Shown: positions 18,625 through 28,330, counted from the first letter of the stretch. The stretch: DNA of 35,168 nt from Sphingomonadaceae bacterium (GCA_947477745.1 CANJUF010000031.1:1-35168); one strand, 5' to 3'. Notes: generated by a model from the sequence alone, not told the origin. Translations and numbers: made by a program.

Positions 18625-18649
18625 GTCCAGTTCCTCTTCGATCGGGCCT

Positions 18650-20177
18650 TCAGGCCAGCCTTCGCCTTAACCTGCCCAGCGGTTTGCGCAAGCGACCCGA
18701 ACTTCGGAAAAGTCCCCGCCTGGCAATCGGTTCCAACCAATCGCCCGGGCGTTCGGGATCGAGCAGCGCGCTGTCGGCGATTTCCTTCTGCAACGAGTCC
18801 AGCGTCTCGATAGGCAGGCGCTCGATATGCTTGCCTTCGGTCGGCATCGCGTCGAGCATGGCAATCATCGAACCCGATGCGCGCAGCGCCTGCTCGACCT
18901 CCTCGAAAGGCCTGCCGCAATGTTCGGCTATCAGTGAAAGACGGATGCGTTCGATCCTGGATTCGATCCCGGCGTTGGCGGGGCCGGCGCGCATCGATGA
19001 ACACGTCGCATTCGCTGTCGAGACCCATCGATCTGTTGTTCATGTTGGCGGAGCCGACGCGCAGCACCTCGTCATCGACGATGGTCAACTTGGCGTGGAC
19101 GTAGATCGGCGTCCCGCCCGAGGTATAGGGATTGTAGATACGGAACCGGTTCGCATGGTCGCGCTCGATCAGCGAACGGACCAGGCGTACGCGCGCGGTG
19201 TCCATTGCCTGCTGCTCGAGCCAGCCGTCGGCCCGGCGCGGATTGATGATGACGAACTCGGGCGGATCGGGCTCGTCGAGCCGCTCGGCAATTGCCTCGG
19301 CGATCCGGCGCGAAGCGAAATACTGCGTTTCCGCATAGAGAAAACGCTCCGCGCGCTGGATATGCTCGACGAACAGCGCCTCGATCTCGTCAACCTGCGA
19401 CACGTTGCCATATTGCGCGCGGGTGCGGGCGATCCCGACTTCGACGTTTTTGAATTCGGCGACAAGCCTGTCGGGCCAGGCTGTGCCCTCCTGCGGCATG
19501 CAGCGATCGAGCGGTTTGCCTCCTGCCGTTATCCAGCGATCGCGGCCCAATTCGGCCAGGGCATAGGCGATATCGCCTTCCATCAGCATCGTCACATCGT
19601 GCCAGGGGGCGTAGAATTTGCCATTCGGCAGCTTCCTGCGAATATCCTCGTGAAGATGTCCGCGCGTATCCCAGCGGTCGGAAGTCATGTCGATCCCGCC
19701 GCAGACCGCGAAATTGTCATCGATGACGACGATCTTCTGGTGGTGGCTGGTGCCGACCGGGTGCGCGGAATCGTACTTGAAATCGATCCGATCCTTGAAC
19801 GACCAGCGGATCAGGTCGAACACCATCAGCCCGCGAAACAGCGATTTGATGAGCGCGAAATTCCACTTGAGGATGTTGATGCGCAGGCCCGGGGTGCGCT
19901 TTGCGAGCCAGACGATGAACGCTCCGAGACGTGCGGGGAACCGCGTATTGTCATCTTGCGTGACCTTCTTGCGCCCGGCGCAAAGATGAATCCGGGTGTC
20001 GAAATCCCACCCGATCAGGAAGATCGACTGCTTGGCCTTGAGCATGGCTTCGCGGATTAGCTCGAAATACCCGTCGGCATCGATGACCACGCTTGCGCGA
20101 GTGGCCATCTCGAATCGCCAAACTGAAGATGAGACGCCCTCGACGCCCTGTTGCTCGCCTTTCGATTGCACTTCCAT
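18650..20177 (-). pseudogene. Phospholipase D-like (HKD) protein, frameshifted near the C-terminus
   Basis: This is a PLD-superfamily protein, probably a membrane-associated phosphatidyltransferase or phospholipase. From the ATG at 20177 (GGGAGA just upstream) the frame encodes HKD1 in TSHHQKIVVIDD (His146, Lys148, Asp153) and HKD2 in YVHAKLTIVDD (His361, Lys363, Asp368), followed by GSANMNNRSMGLDSECDVFIDA. Near 18985-18996 the sensible reading moves to another frame and continues GPANAGIESRIERIRLSLIAEH to a stop at 18650. Removing one base restores about 507 residues. Without correction the first frame runs Arg-rich into folE and stops at 18474. Both catalytic motifs precede the shift, so it could be a sequencing error, a recent mutation or an active variant with an altered tail. 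In-frame ATGs at 20204 and 20108 are alternative starts. Confidence 0.85.
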
Positions 20178-20223
20178 TGCTTCTCCCTGTGCCGCCAGCG
20201 CCATGTAGCATCACCCAAGGCGC

Positions 20224-20251
20224 TTGACACTCCCGTCCCTCGTCCTAGCGT
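20224..20251 (+). promoter_or_regulatory. Candidate sigma-70 promoter of the TauD-type dioxygenase gene
   Basis: A perfect TTGACA (20224-20229) is followed after 16 bp by TAGCGT (20246-20251), a weak -10. It lies 33 nt before the dioxygenase ATG, in the 107-bp gap to the divergent phospholipase-D-like gene. Confidence 0.45.
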
Positions 20252-20284
20252 TCCTGCAACGTCGAACTTCGCTGGGAGAAGGCC

Positions 20285-21163
20285 ATGAACGAGATCGCGG
20301 CGCTGGAAAGGCAGCCTTCCGCCACGCTTGCCGTGCACCGGCTCACCGGCAAGATCGGTGCGCGGATCGACGGCCTGGACCTTGCGCAACCGCTCGACGA
20401 TGAGAGCTTCGCCGCGCTCCACGCCGCCGTGACCGAACACCAGGTGGTGTTCCTGCGCGATCAGTACCTTACCGACGAACAGCACGAAGCCGTCGCGGCC
20501 CGCTTTGGCGTGCCCAGCGTCTATCCTGCCGAGCGCATCATGGGCGGGACAAAAGCTCTTCACCACATTGCCGACAGCGCGGACAGTCCGCCCAAGGCGG
20601 ATCACTGGCACACCGACATTTCCTGGCTGCCCGAACCGCCGAGCCATGCGTTCCTCTCCGCCATCCACATTCCCGAATTCGGCGGCGATACGCTGTGGGC
20701 GAGCCTGTTTGCCGCTTATGACGCCTTGTCGGAACCGATGCGCGAGATGTGCAGCAAGCTCGCCGCCATGCATGCGCCGCACCCCGATCAGCTCGAAGCG
20801 TTCCGGCGATCCGGAAGGTTCGGCCCCGACATCGCCGAGAAGGTCGCGGCGATCTTCCAGCCTGTCGAGCATCCATTGGTGCGCTCCCATCCGGTTTCCG
20901 GACGGAAAGCGCTGTACCTTTCGGGTTTCATGACCCGGATCGTTGGGGTGACCGCGGCGGAAAGCAACGTGTTGCTGCGGTATCTCAATTCGCTGCTGGA
21001 CGATGCCAACCTCCAGGTGCGATGGAACTGGCGCGAGGGCGATTTCGTCATCTGGGACGAGGCAAGCACCAACCACCGCGCCTTGAGCGACCACTATCCG
21101 CAGGACCGCAAGATGCGCCGCTGCACTGTTGACGGCGCTCGTCCGTTCTTCCAACCCGATTGA
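20285..21163 (+). CDS. TauD/TfdA-family Fe(II)/2-oxoglutarate-dependent dioxygenase
   Basis: This is a non-haem iron dioxygenase of 292 residues that hydroxylates an organic substrate using 2-oxoglutarate and O2. Iron ligands are visible as His109 and Asp111 in DHWHTDISW and His264 in WDEASTNHRALSDHYP. The 2-oxoglutarate-binding Arg is among Arg278/Arg279 in RKMRRCTVDG. VVFLRDQYLTDEQHEAVAARFG is the family N-terminal block. The ATG at 20285 follows GGGAGAAGG. It is followed after 40 nt by an acyl-CoA synthetase gene in the same direction. In context it probably oxidises a catabolic substrate (an aryloxy or alkyl carboxylate, sulfonate or similar) rather than taurine itself, since no sulfonate transporter is present. 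Confidence 0.93.
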   Translation: MNEIAALERQPSATLAVHRLTGKIGARIDGLDLAQPLDDESFAALHAAVTEHQVVFLRDQYLTDEQHEAVAARFGVPSVYPAERIMGGTKALHHIADSADSPPKADHWHTDISWLPEPPSHAFLSAIHIPEFGGDTLWASLFAAYDALSEPMREMCSKLAAMHAPHPDQLEAFRRSGRFGPDIAEKVAAIFQPVEHPLVRSHPVSGRKALYLSGFMTRIVGVTAAESNVLLRYLNSLLDDANLQVRWNWREGDFVIWDEASTNHRALSDHYPQDRKMRRCTVDGARPFFQPD

Positions 21164-21203
21164 TCCAACCACCAAGCAATCAGACATCTAATCAGGGAAT
21201 AGC

Positions 21204-22754
21204 ATGCACATCAGGGACTGGGCCAAAACGAGCCCCGATACACCGGCCGTCATCATGACCGGAAGCGGCGAAGTGATAACCTTTGCGCAGCTCGAGGCTG
21301 CCTCCAATCGCGGCGCGCATCTGCTGCGCTCGCTTGGCCTCAATCGCGGCGATGGTTTTGCGCTGTGGTCGACCAATAATGCGCGTTTCCACGAGATCAC
21401 ATGGACCATGCAGCGCTCGGGCCTCTACATGACTCCGATCGCCTCCAAGCTGAAGCCCGAGGAGGCCGCCTATATCGTCAACGACAGCGGCTCGAAGGTC
21501 GTGATCGTCGATGCCGGTGTGAAGCACGCGCAGGATTTCGTGACGCAGATCAAGACGCTGTGCCCCGGTGTCGAGCATGTCTTCGCGCTTCAGGGGCCGC
21601 TTGGCGGTCTTGAGCGCTGGGAGGACACAACCGCCCGGATGCCGGCGACCGAGATTGCCGACCAGTCATCGGGCATGCCGATGATCTATTCCTCGGGCAC
21701 CACCGGCACCCCAAAGGGCATCCGCAAGGACTTGCCCGAAAAGCCCTTCGATCAGCACAATCCCCCGTTTTACCAGGGACTCAGCCCGGTCGAACCGGCC
21801 ACCGGATATATGACCACGGCGCCGATGTATCACGTCGGCACCTTGATGATGACGCTGGCCGAGCAGCAGATGGGCGCGACCATCGTGCTGATGGAAAAGT
21901 TCGATCCGGAAGAACTGCTCAAGGCGGTCGACAAGTACAAGCCGCGGCGCAGCCAGTTCGTGCCGACCATGTTCATCCGACTGCTCAAGCTGCCCGAGGA
22001 GGTCCGCGCCAAATACGACGTGTCGTCGCTCGATCTCGCGATCCATTCCGCCGCGCCTTGCCCGGTCAAGGTCAAGCTGGCGATGATCGAATGGTTCGGG
22101 CCGATCCTGTTCGATATCTACGGCGGCACCGAAGGCGCAGGTGCGACTGTCATCACCAGCCCCGAATACCTCAAGAAGCCGGGATCGGTGGGCCGCGCGG
22201 TCGATGGCATCATCCGCATTTGCGACGACAATGGCGACGAGCTTCCGGTCGGCGAGACGGGCACGATCTTCTTCGAGACCGCGAACGATTTCAGCTATTA
22301 CAACGATCCGGAAAAAACCAAGGAATCGCGCAATCCCAAGCATCCGGGCTGGCGCACCTATGGCGACATCGGTCACGTCGACGAGGACGGATATCTGTTC
22401 CTCAGCGACCGCCGCGCCTTCATGATCATCTCGGGCGGGGTGAACATCTATCCGCAGGAAGCCGAGAACGCGCTGATCCTCCATCCCAAGGTGGAGGATG
22501 TCGCGGTTTTCGGCGTGCCCGACGACGATCTGGGCGAAGTGGTCAAGGCCGTGGTCCAGCCGCGCAACTGGGCGGACGCCGGCCCCGAGCTAGAGGCCGA
22601 ACTGATCGCCTACTGCAAGGACCAGCTCTCGACGCTCAAATGTCCGCGCTCGATCGACTTCGAGAAGGAGCTGCCGCGCGACATCACCGGCAAGATGATG
22701 AAGCGCGAACTGCGCGCCCGCTACTGGGAGGCCGCCGAAAGCGCGAGCGCGTGA
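21204..22754 (+). CDS. Acyl-CoA synthetase / AMP-dependent ligase
   Basis: This ANL-superfamily enzyme activates a carboxylic acid through an acyl-adenylate to its CoA thioester. The 516-residue product shows the P-loop-like YSSGTTGTPKGI, the A5 motif DIYGGTEG, the A7 segment TYGDIGHVDEDGYLFLSDR, the A8 hinge SGGVNIYPQEAEN, and the A10 Lys in DITGKMMKREL. Length and motif order are typical of medium- or aryl-acyl-CoA synthetases of the FadD type. The acid substrate cannot be read from the sequence. It follows the dioxygenase gene in a probable two-gene operon and ends 9 bp from the convergent amidohydrolase gene. Confidence 0.93.
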   Translation: MHIRDWAKTSPDTPAVIMTGSGEVITFAQLEAASNRGAHLLRSLGLNRGDGFALWSTNNARFHEITWTMQRSGLYMTPIASKLKPEEAAYIVNDSGSKVVIVDAGVKHAQDFVTQIKTLCPGVEHVFALQGPLGGLERWEDTTARMPATEIADQSSGMPMIYSSGTTGTPKGIRKDLPEKPFDQHNPPFYQGLSPVEPATGYMTTAPMYHVGTLMMTLAEQQMGATIVLMEKFDPEELLKAVDKYKPRRSQFVPTMFIRLLKLPEEVRAKYDVSSLDLAIHSAAPCPVKVKLAMIEWFGPILFDIYGGTEGAGATVITSPEYLKKPGSVGRAVDGIIRICDDNGDELPVGETGTIFFETANDFSYYNDPEKTKESRNPKHPGWRTYGDIGHVDEDGYLFLSDRRAFMIISGGVNIYPQEAENALILHPKVEDVAVFGVPDDDLGEVVKAVVQPRNWADAGPELEAELIAYCKDQLSTLKCPRSIDFEKELPRDITGKMMKRELRARYWEAAESASA

Positions 22755-22763
22755 ACGCTCGCG

Positions 22764-23954
22764 TCAGATCGGCGCGCCCGCCAACAGCCCCTTGAGGTTG
22801 GTCGAGAAGATCTTCTCGACATCGTCAGCGGAGAACTCTTCAAACTCATCAAGGTAGTCGAGTGGATTGGCGAGGCCTTCGGGGTGAGGAAAGTCGCTGC
22901 CGAACAGCATGCGTTCGGCGGAAACGAAGTTCTTCAGTTCGCTGAGGTTGTCCTCGTAGAAAGGGGCGACCCAGACGTGTTTTTCGAACTGCCCGCGCGG
23001 GTGCGATTTGAATGCGTGCGGCATCTGGCCCCAGGCGCGGTCCAGCCGTTCGAGCATCGGCTTCACCCAGGTTCCGCCATTCTCGATCGAGGCGACCTTG
23101 AGCGTGGGATGACGCTCGAACACGCCGTGGCAGATGAGCACCAGCATCGAGTGCGAGGTCGCCATGCCGATCATGTCGATCGCCGAGCCGAAAGTGTCAC
23201 GCTCGAAAGGTGTATATTCGCTCGATGAACCGCGCCACCAGCCCGCGACCCGGTCATACCCGCTGTCGGAGCCGTGCAGCGTCACGAAAATCCCTGCATC
23301 GGCGCAGCGCGCCCAGAACGGATCGTAGTCCTTGAGGCCGAACGAGCGGCTGCCCTGGATATGCGCAACCGGCGCTGGGCGGATGTTGACGCATTTCGCG
23401 CCCTTCGCCAGCACGAATTCGAGTTCCGCAACCGCTTTGTCGATATCCGTGAGGTTGATGAACGGCACGGCGAACAGGCGGTCGTCCCTGTTGAAGCTCC
23501 ATTCGTCGGCCATCCATTCGTTGAGCGAGTGGAACAGCGCCGCGACCACATCGCCGCGGTGCCCGATGCGCTCCTCGATCACCGAGGCGAGCGTGGGGAA
23601 GATCAGCGTTGCGTGAACGCCTTGCTGGTCAAGCTCCTCGATCCGGCCTTTCCCGGTGCGCCAGGATTCGGGCGGCCGGACTGCCTTGCCCTGAAGCTCG
23701 CGGCGCGATTTTCCTTCGTGGTTTTCGGCGCGGAACCAGGTTTCCCAGCCGCCGGGCCGCGCCACAACCTCGAAGGTCGGGTTGGGGATGAATTCTGAAA
23801 GCATCCCGTTGATTACAAGCTTGGTGCGGCCATCCTTTTCGACGAAGTAGAAATCGCGCTTGTACCGGTCGGGCAGATAGGTGGTGAAGGCTTCCCTGGA
23901 TTCGTAAAGGTGGTTGTCCGCGTCATAGACGGGGAACGGCAGGGTCTTGCTCAT
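22764..23954 (-). CDS. COG2159-type amidohydrolase family protein (1)
   Basis: This is a metal-dependent hydrolase-fold protein of 396 residues from the group that includes ACMSD-like decarboxylases and LigW/LigJ-type enzymes. Candidate metal-site motifs are VYDADNHLYE at the N-terminus, VTLHGSDSG mid-protein, ICHGVFERHPTLKVASIENGG, and FGSDFPHPEG. It has no signal peptide. It lies 38 nt after the MFS transporter gene on the same strand, so transporter and hydrolase probably form an operon. Reaction type (decarboxylation, hydration or hydrolysis) is undetermined. It is related to two more amidohydrolases in this window that share the D-x-D-x-H-x-x-E-like and SD-x-PH motifs. Confidence 0.9.
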   Translation of the reverse strand: MSKTLPFPVYDADNHLYESREAFTTYLPDRYKRDFYFVEKDGRTKLVINGMLSEFIPNPTFEVVARPGGWETWFRAENHEGKSRRELQGKAVRPPESWRTGKGRIEELDQQGVHATLIFPTLASVIEERIGHRGDVVAALFHSLNEWMADEWSFNRDDRLFAVPFINLTDIDKAVAELEFVLAKGAKCVNIRPAPVAHIQGSRSFGLKDYDPFWARCADAGIFVTLHGSDSGYDRVAGWWRGSSSEYTPFERDTFGSAIDMIGMATSHSMLVLICHGVFERHPTLKVASIENGGTWVKPMLERLDRAWGQMPHAFKSHPRGQFEKHVWVAPFYEDNLSELKNFVSAERMLFGSDFPHPEGLANPLDYLDEFEEFSADDVEKIFSTNLKGLLAGAPI

Positions 23955-23992
23955 CGTGTGTCTCTCTGGTTTGGCGTTTCAAAATCTGCTGT

Positions 23993-25273
23993 TCAGGCCG
24001 GGGCAGCCGCTGGCCGCTTCCCTCGCGCCTCCAGCGCCTTGCTCCATTCGGGATAGGGGCCGAGGCGCAGGATCATCAGGGCGGAAACCAGGCTGGCCGG
24101 GATCGCCGTCATGATCACCTCATTATAGCCGCCGAAGGCATCGTAAAAGGCGCCGCCGATCACAGGTCCGATGCCGCCCGAGGCTGCGACAATGCTCGCC
24201 ATCACGCCGAAAATCTTGCCGTAATTGCGCATCCCGGCATAGATGCCGGTGAGATAGACGCAGAGCTGCAGCTTGGTGCCGCCGGCATAGCCCACCACCA
24301 TGATCGAGCAGACTATCGTCGCGGGCGAACGGAACGGTTCGAGCAGCAGGACCATCGCCAGCGCCGTGGCGAAGTTGGTCGCGCTGCCCACCAGCCCGGC
24401 ATCCCAGCGCTCCATCATCCAGCCCGTAATCAGCTTGCCGATCACCCCCGCGACCCCCACCAGGCTCGCCAACCAAGCAGCATCGTGGCGGGTAATACCG
24501 AAATCGGTGAGCATCGGCACCTGATGCACCAGCAGGCAACTGGCCAGCAGCAGCATGATCAGCGTCGCAATGCCGATGCGCCACAAGGTCAGGCTGCGCA
24601 CCGCCTCGGCAACGCTCAGACCCGGAAGGGCGGCCCTTGCCTCGGGCGACGAATCGGCCGCACGAAGCGGCTTTGCGTCGTGCGCGTCGAACAGGAAGAA
24701 GTACGAGAGCAGGAGGGCGGGAACGCCCCACAATACGGCAATGGTGATGACGCCTTCGCGCCAGCCGTAGCTGTCGGTCACCCATTGCATCAGCGGCGGC
24801 ACGGCAATGCCGGCAAATGCCGTGCCGCACAGGATCACGCTGATTGCGAGGCTGCGGCCCGCCGTGAAAGCGCCGGTGACGGCAATTGTCCAGATGGTCG
24901 GCTTGATCATCAGAGCAGCAAGGCCATAAAAAATCCAGAGCGCGAGCCACTGCACAGGTGATCCATTCGCGAAGGCTATTGCCGCGATGCTGATGCTGGC
25001 GATCACGGTGCCGGGAAGCGCAAGCTTGCGCACGCCGAGCCGGTCAATCAGCGCACCCACGAAAGGCGAGAGCGGGATTGCCAGCATGGTCGCCAGCGAT
25101 GTCCCGGCCGTAACCTGCGTGCGCGACCAGCCGAATTCCTGCTCGATCGGCGCAATGACCAAGCCTGTCGAATAGATCACGACGCTGGTTAACGACAGGC
25201 CGACGAAGGCGGTCAGTACCAGCGGCCAGTTGGCGCGCCATTCCGCGGCTCGCTCGATCTGTGTTGGCGACAT
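23993..25273 (-). CDS. MFS transporter
   Basis: This is a major facilitator superfamily permease of 426 residues in the inner membrane, with about 12 hydrophobic helices. The first is around WPLVLTAFVGLSLTSVVIYS. The loop 2-3 signature GALIDRLGVRKL is present, and GWMMERWDAGLVG is its second-half counterpart. The sequence resembles MFS carriers for organic acids (monocarboxylate or oxalate/formate antiporter-like), but specificity is not determinable. The ATG at 25273 follows a strong GGGAGAGGGAA; the in-frame extension to 25333 is not supported. It is followed by the amidohydrolase gene, and a 188-bp divergent region separates it from the second amidohydrolase gene. A likely role is uptake of the cluster's substrate. 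Confidence 0.93.
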   Translation of the reverse strand: MSPTQIERAAEWRANWPLVLTAFVGLSLTSVVIYSTGLVIAPIEQEFGWSRTQVTAGTSLATMLAIPLSPFVGALIDRLGVRKLALPGTVIASISIAAIAFANGSPVQWLALWIFYGLAALMIKPTIWTIAVTGAFTAGRSLAISVILCGTAFAGIAVPPLMQWVTDSYGWREGVITIAVLWGVPALLLSYFFLFDAHDAKPLRAADSSPEARAALPGLSVAEAVRSLTLWRIGIATLIMLLLASCLLVHQVPMLTDFGITRHDAAWLASLVGVAGVIGKLITGWMMERWDAGLVGSATNFATALAMVLLLEPFRSPATIVCSIMVVGYAGGTKLQLCVYLTGIYAGMRNYGKIFGVMASIVAASGGIGPVIGGAFYDAFGGYNEVIMTAIPASLVSALMILRLGPYPEWSKALEARGKRPAAAPA

Positions 25274-25461
25274 GTTCCCTCTCCCGGATCGAAGCCTAGC
25301 TGTATTTCGCGACCTGTGCGAGCCGACAATCACAATGATGATGGCTGCGGACGAAATTCACATGCAAGGAACTGGACTGAAGGCGGGACGCGGCCGAATT
25401 CTGCTATGGCCGCGCAGGCCCGGCCGCGATAACCTGTCTGCACAATGCGAAGGAGCACGCC

Positions 25462-26682
25462 ATGTCTCTCGATCTAGCCGAACGCACGAGTGCGAGCGAT
25501 CAGTCTGCCGCCCGCAAGCTGCTCAAGGGCGTGAAGGTCGTCGATACCGACGCGCACATCACCGAATGGCCCGATCTGTGGACCTCGCGCGCGCCGGCAG
25601 CCTTCAAGGACAGGATGCCGCAGCGCAAGACCATCGACGGCCGGACCGCATGGGTTTTCGGCGACTACGAGCTGGGCAAGAATTACGGTTTTTCGGCGAT
25701 CATGAAGGACGGCTCGAAACTGCCGGGCCTCGAATTTTTCGATCATCCGCTCGAGGACGTGACCGAGGGCGCTTATGACCTTGCGGCGCGGCTCGCCTAT
25801 CTCGACGAGAACGGAATTGCTGCGCAGATCGCCTATACCAACCTGCTTGGCTTCGGTGGCGGCAAATCGATGAAGGTGGATGCCGATCTGCGCAAAATGG
25901 CGATCCAGATCCAGAACGAGGCGATGGCCGAAATGCAGGCCGAGTCGGGCAATCGCATCTATCCCATGGCGATGCTGCCGTGGTGGGACGTGGACAAGGC
26001 CGTAGCGGAAGGTGAGCGCTGCGCCGATATGGGGCTGCGCGGCATCAACATTCACGCCAATCCGCAGCATCACGGTTTGCCCGATCTCGGCCACGAGCAC
26101 TGGACCCCGCTATGGGAGCTTTGCGAGGATCGCGGCCTGCCGGTCAACTTCCACGTCGGCTTCTCGCAAGGTGCCGAAGGCTGGGAAAACCCCGATGTCT
26201 GGCCGAGCCTGACCGGTTACGAGAAATACGCGGTCAGCGGATCGATGCTGTTTGCACCCAACATGATCACGATCCTCAACCTGCTGATGAGCGGGATCTT
26301 CAAGCGCCATACGAAGCTTCAGTTCACCTCGGTCGAGAGCGCCGTCGGCTGGGTGCCGTTCATGCTTGAAAACCTGCAATATCAGGTCGAGGAAAATCTG
26401 CCCGGTTGGACGACTTCGGTCACTGAGGTCTTCAACAAGCACTTTTCGATCTGCTTCTGGTCGGAAAAGCAGGGGCTGATCGAGGCGGTGCGCCGCGTCG
26501 GCGCGCAAAGCATCATGTTCGAAACCGACTGGCCGCATCCCACCTGCCTCTATCCCGATCCGCTGGGCTATCACCTGAACTCGCTCGAGCAACTGACGCC
26601 CGAGGAACGCGCGCTGGTGTTCGGCGGCAATGCCGAGAAGCTCTACAACCTCGATTTGAGCGCGGCCCCCGCCGCAAGCTGA
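25462..26682 (+). CDS. COG2159-type amidohydrolase family protein (2)
   Basis: The product has 406 residues and the same fold as the neighbouring amidohydrolases: VVDTDAHITEWPDLW near residue 28, VNFHVGFSQG mid-protein, GIFKRHTKLQFTSVESAVGW, and FETDWPHPTC near the C-terminus, each a candidate metal or acid/base site. The ATG at 25462 is preceded by GAAGGAG, spacing 7. It is the first gene of a plus-strand operon with CoA-transferase, DUF35 and thiolase-fold genes; the gap to the CoA-transferase gene is 32 nt. This placement suggests action on an early acid or a CoA ester, but the reaction is unknown. Confidence 0.9.
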   Translation: MSLDLAERTSASDQSAARKLLKGVKVVDTDAHITEWPDLWTSRAPAAFKDRMPQRKTIDGRTAWVFGDYELGKNYGFSAIMKDGSKLPGLEFFDHPLEDVTEGAYDLAARLAYLDENGIAAQIAYTNLLGFGGGKSMKVDADLRKMAIQIQNEAMAEMQAESGNRIYPMAMLPWWDVDKAVAEGERCADMGLRGINIHANPQHHGLPDLGHEHWTPLWELCEDRGLPVNFHVGFSQGAEGWENPDVWPSLTGYEKYAVSGSMLFAPNMITILNLLMSGIFKRHTKLQFTSVESAVGWVPFMLENLQYQVEENLPGWTTSVTEVFNKHFSICFWSEKQGLIEAVRRVGAQSIMFETDWPHPTCLYPDPLGYHLNSLEQLTPEERALVFGGNAEKLYNLDLSAAPAAS

Positions 26683-26714
26683 CCTGCCGATATGCAGGAG
26701 GGAGGACAGCCGGA

Positions 26715-27902
26715 ATGACGGCAATCATGAAGGGCGTGCGCGTGGTCGAGGTGTCCGAACACGCCTTCCTGCCCGCCGCTGGCGCTCTGCTTTCCGACTG
26801 GGGCGCGGAAGGCATCAAGATCGAGCCGGTCGGGCGCGGCGATGCCAGCCGCGGCATCACCACCACCGGCACGGCGCAGGTCAATCTCCAGTTCGAGAAT
26901 TCGAACCGGGGCAAGCGCAGCCTCGCGCTCGATCTGGGCAGCGAGGAAGGGCGCGAAGTGCTCTACAAGCTGGTCGCATCGGCAGACGTGTTCATGACCA
27001 ACAAGGTTGGCCGGGTGCGCCGCAAGCTCAAGATCGACCTTGAGCATATCCGCGCGCACAATCCGCAGATCATCTACGTTCGCGGCGTCGGCCAGGGCGA
27101 GCGCGGGCCGGAAGCAGACCGCGGCGGCTATGATCTGCTCACCTACTGGCACCGCGCGGGCGTATCATCGATGGTCGCAGGGCCGGACGGACCGCCGTTC
27201 CTGCCCGCTCCCGGCTTTGGCGAATTTACCGGCGCGATGTTCATCGCCGGCGGCACCATGGGCGCGCTGTATCACCGCGAACGCACCGGCGAGGCGACAG
27301 TCGTCGATGCATCGCTGCTAGCCACCGGCATGTGGGCGATGAGCGGTGCGATCGCCGCCGCCACGCAGGACCCGGCCTGGCCATGGCCGCCGCAGCCGCC
27401 CAACCCGCTGTCGCGCACTTACGATACCAGGCAAGGCGGCAGGATCGCACTGTGCTGCCTCCAGACAGGACATTACTGGCCGCTGCTCACGCGGCACATC
27501 GGCCGGGAGGATCTCGCGGACGATCCGCGCTTTGGCAATCATGCCGCGATCATGGCGAACCACGCTCCAGCCATCGCCGCGCTGACCGAAGAGTTCGCCA
27601 AGCGCAGCCGCGACGAATGGTGCGCCATGCTTGCCGACTTCCGGGGACAGTGGAGCGTGGTGCAGACCGCGCGCGACCTGGCAAGCGACCCGCAGGTGGA
27701 ACCCAACGGCTACCTGCAGCAGTGCGAGACCGCAGAGGGCGTGCCCTTCAAGCTGGTTGCAGCGCCCTTGCAGTTCGGCAGCACCCCCGCTCCAACCTCG
27801 CGTGCGCCGCTGTTCAATGAACATGGCGACGAGATACTCGCCGAGCTCGGGCTCGACTGGGACGCAGTGATCGACCTCAAGGTGAAAGGCGTGGTGGCAT
27901 GA
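26715..27902 (+). CDS. Class III CoA-transferase (CaiB/BaiF family)
   Basis: This enzyme moves CoA between an acyl-CoA donor and a carboxylic acid acceptor through an aspartyl-CoA thioester. The 395-residue product starts with the family pattern MKGVRVVEVSEHAFLPAAG and has GKRSLALDLGSEEG. RGGYDLLTYW places the predicted nucleophile at Asp140 (the Frc Asp169 equivalent), and GEFTGAMFIAGG also fits the family. The protein is somewhat short but within range. The ATG at 26715 has GGAGGGAGGA 8 nt upstream, one of the strongest ribosome-binding sites in the window. Its stop overlaps the DUF35 gene start (ATGA). It likely activates the substrate of the downstream DUF35/thiolase-fold pair. Confidence 0.93.
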   Translation: MTAIMKGVRVVEVSEHAFLPAAGALLSDWGAEGIKIEPVGRGDASRGITTTGTAQVNLQFENSNRGKRSLALDLGSEEGREVLYKLVASADVFMTNKVGRVRRKLKIDLEHIRAHNPQIIYVRGVGQGERGPEADRGGYDLLTYWHRAGVSSMVAGPDGPPFLPAPGFGEFTGAMFIAGGTMGALYHRERTGEATVVDASLLATGMWAMSGAIAAATQDPAWPWPPQPPNPLSRTYDTRQGGRIALCCLQTGHYWPLLTRHIGREDLADDPRFGNHAAIMANHAPAIAALTEEFAKRSRDEWCAMLADFRGQWSVVQTARDLASDPQVEPNGYLQQCETAEGVPFKLVAAPLQFGSTPAPTSRAPLFNEHGDEILAELGLDWDAVIDLKVKGVVA

Positions 27903-28330
27903 GCAGCACAGTCCAGCAGCGTCCGCTCCCGGTGCCCGATGCGCAGTCGGCGGGTTACTGGAATGCTGCTTCCCGCCACGAACTGGCTCTGGCGCGATGC
28001 GGCCAGTGCCATATGTTCGCCCACCCGCCCGGCGCGGTGTGCTGTGCCTGCGGCTCGATCGAGCCCGCGTTCGAATGGATGAAGCTGAGCGGCAAGGGCC
28101 GCATCCGCTCTTGGAGCGTAGTTCGCCAAGCCTTGCTGCCCGGATTTGCGGACCTCGTTCCCTATGTCACCGTCGATGTCGAACTGGAAGAACAACCGAA
28201 CCTGAGGATCATCGGCAGGCTGCTTGACGGTATCGAAGCGCCGCTCGTGCCCGGCGCGCCGGTTGCGGTGTGTTTCGAGGACATTGCGCCCGATGTCGCT
28301 GTCCCGGCCTTCAGGCTGGCAGCCGGATGA
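27899..28330 (+). CDS. Zn-ribbon/OB-fold (DUF35) protein
   Basis: This is a 143-residue accessory subunit with an N-terminal zinc ribbon (Cys34, Cys37, Cys48, Cys51 in ARCGQC and VCCACGS) and a C-terminal OB-fold of the acyl-CoA-associated type (GKGRIRSWSVVRQAL, PYVTVDVELEEQPNLRI). DUF35 proteins partner thiolase-fold enzymes. Known examples are the Ltp2-DUF35 steroid aldolase and PhlB-PhlC, where the OB domain helps bind the CoA substrate. Here both junctions are ATGA overlaps, with the CoA-transferase gene upstream and the thiolase-fold gene downstream, so stoichiometric translation and a complex with the latter are likely. Confidence 0.92.
   Translation: MSSTVQQRPLPVPDAQSAGYWNAASRHELALARCGQCHMFAHPPGAVCCACGSIEPAFEWMKLSGKGRIRSWSVVRQALLPGFADLVPYVTVDVELEEQPNLRIIGRLLDGIEAPLVPGAPVAVCFEDIAPDVAVPAFRLAAG

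Noticed and set aside
18474..18649. Extension of the phospholipase-D-like frame into folE
   Set aside because: Beyond about 18990 this frame is Arg-rich and overlaps folE, while another frame continues the protein; this is best explained by a frameshift.
25389..25414. CGCGGCC...GGCCGCG inverted repeat between the MFS and amidohydrolase(2) genes
   Set aside because: It has 7-bp all-GC arms in a GC-rich genome; chance occurrence is likely and no further evidence supports an operator.
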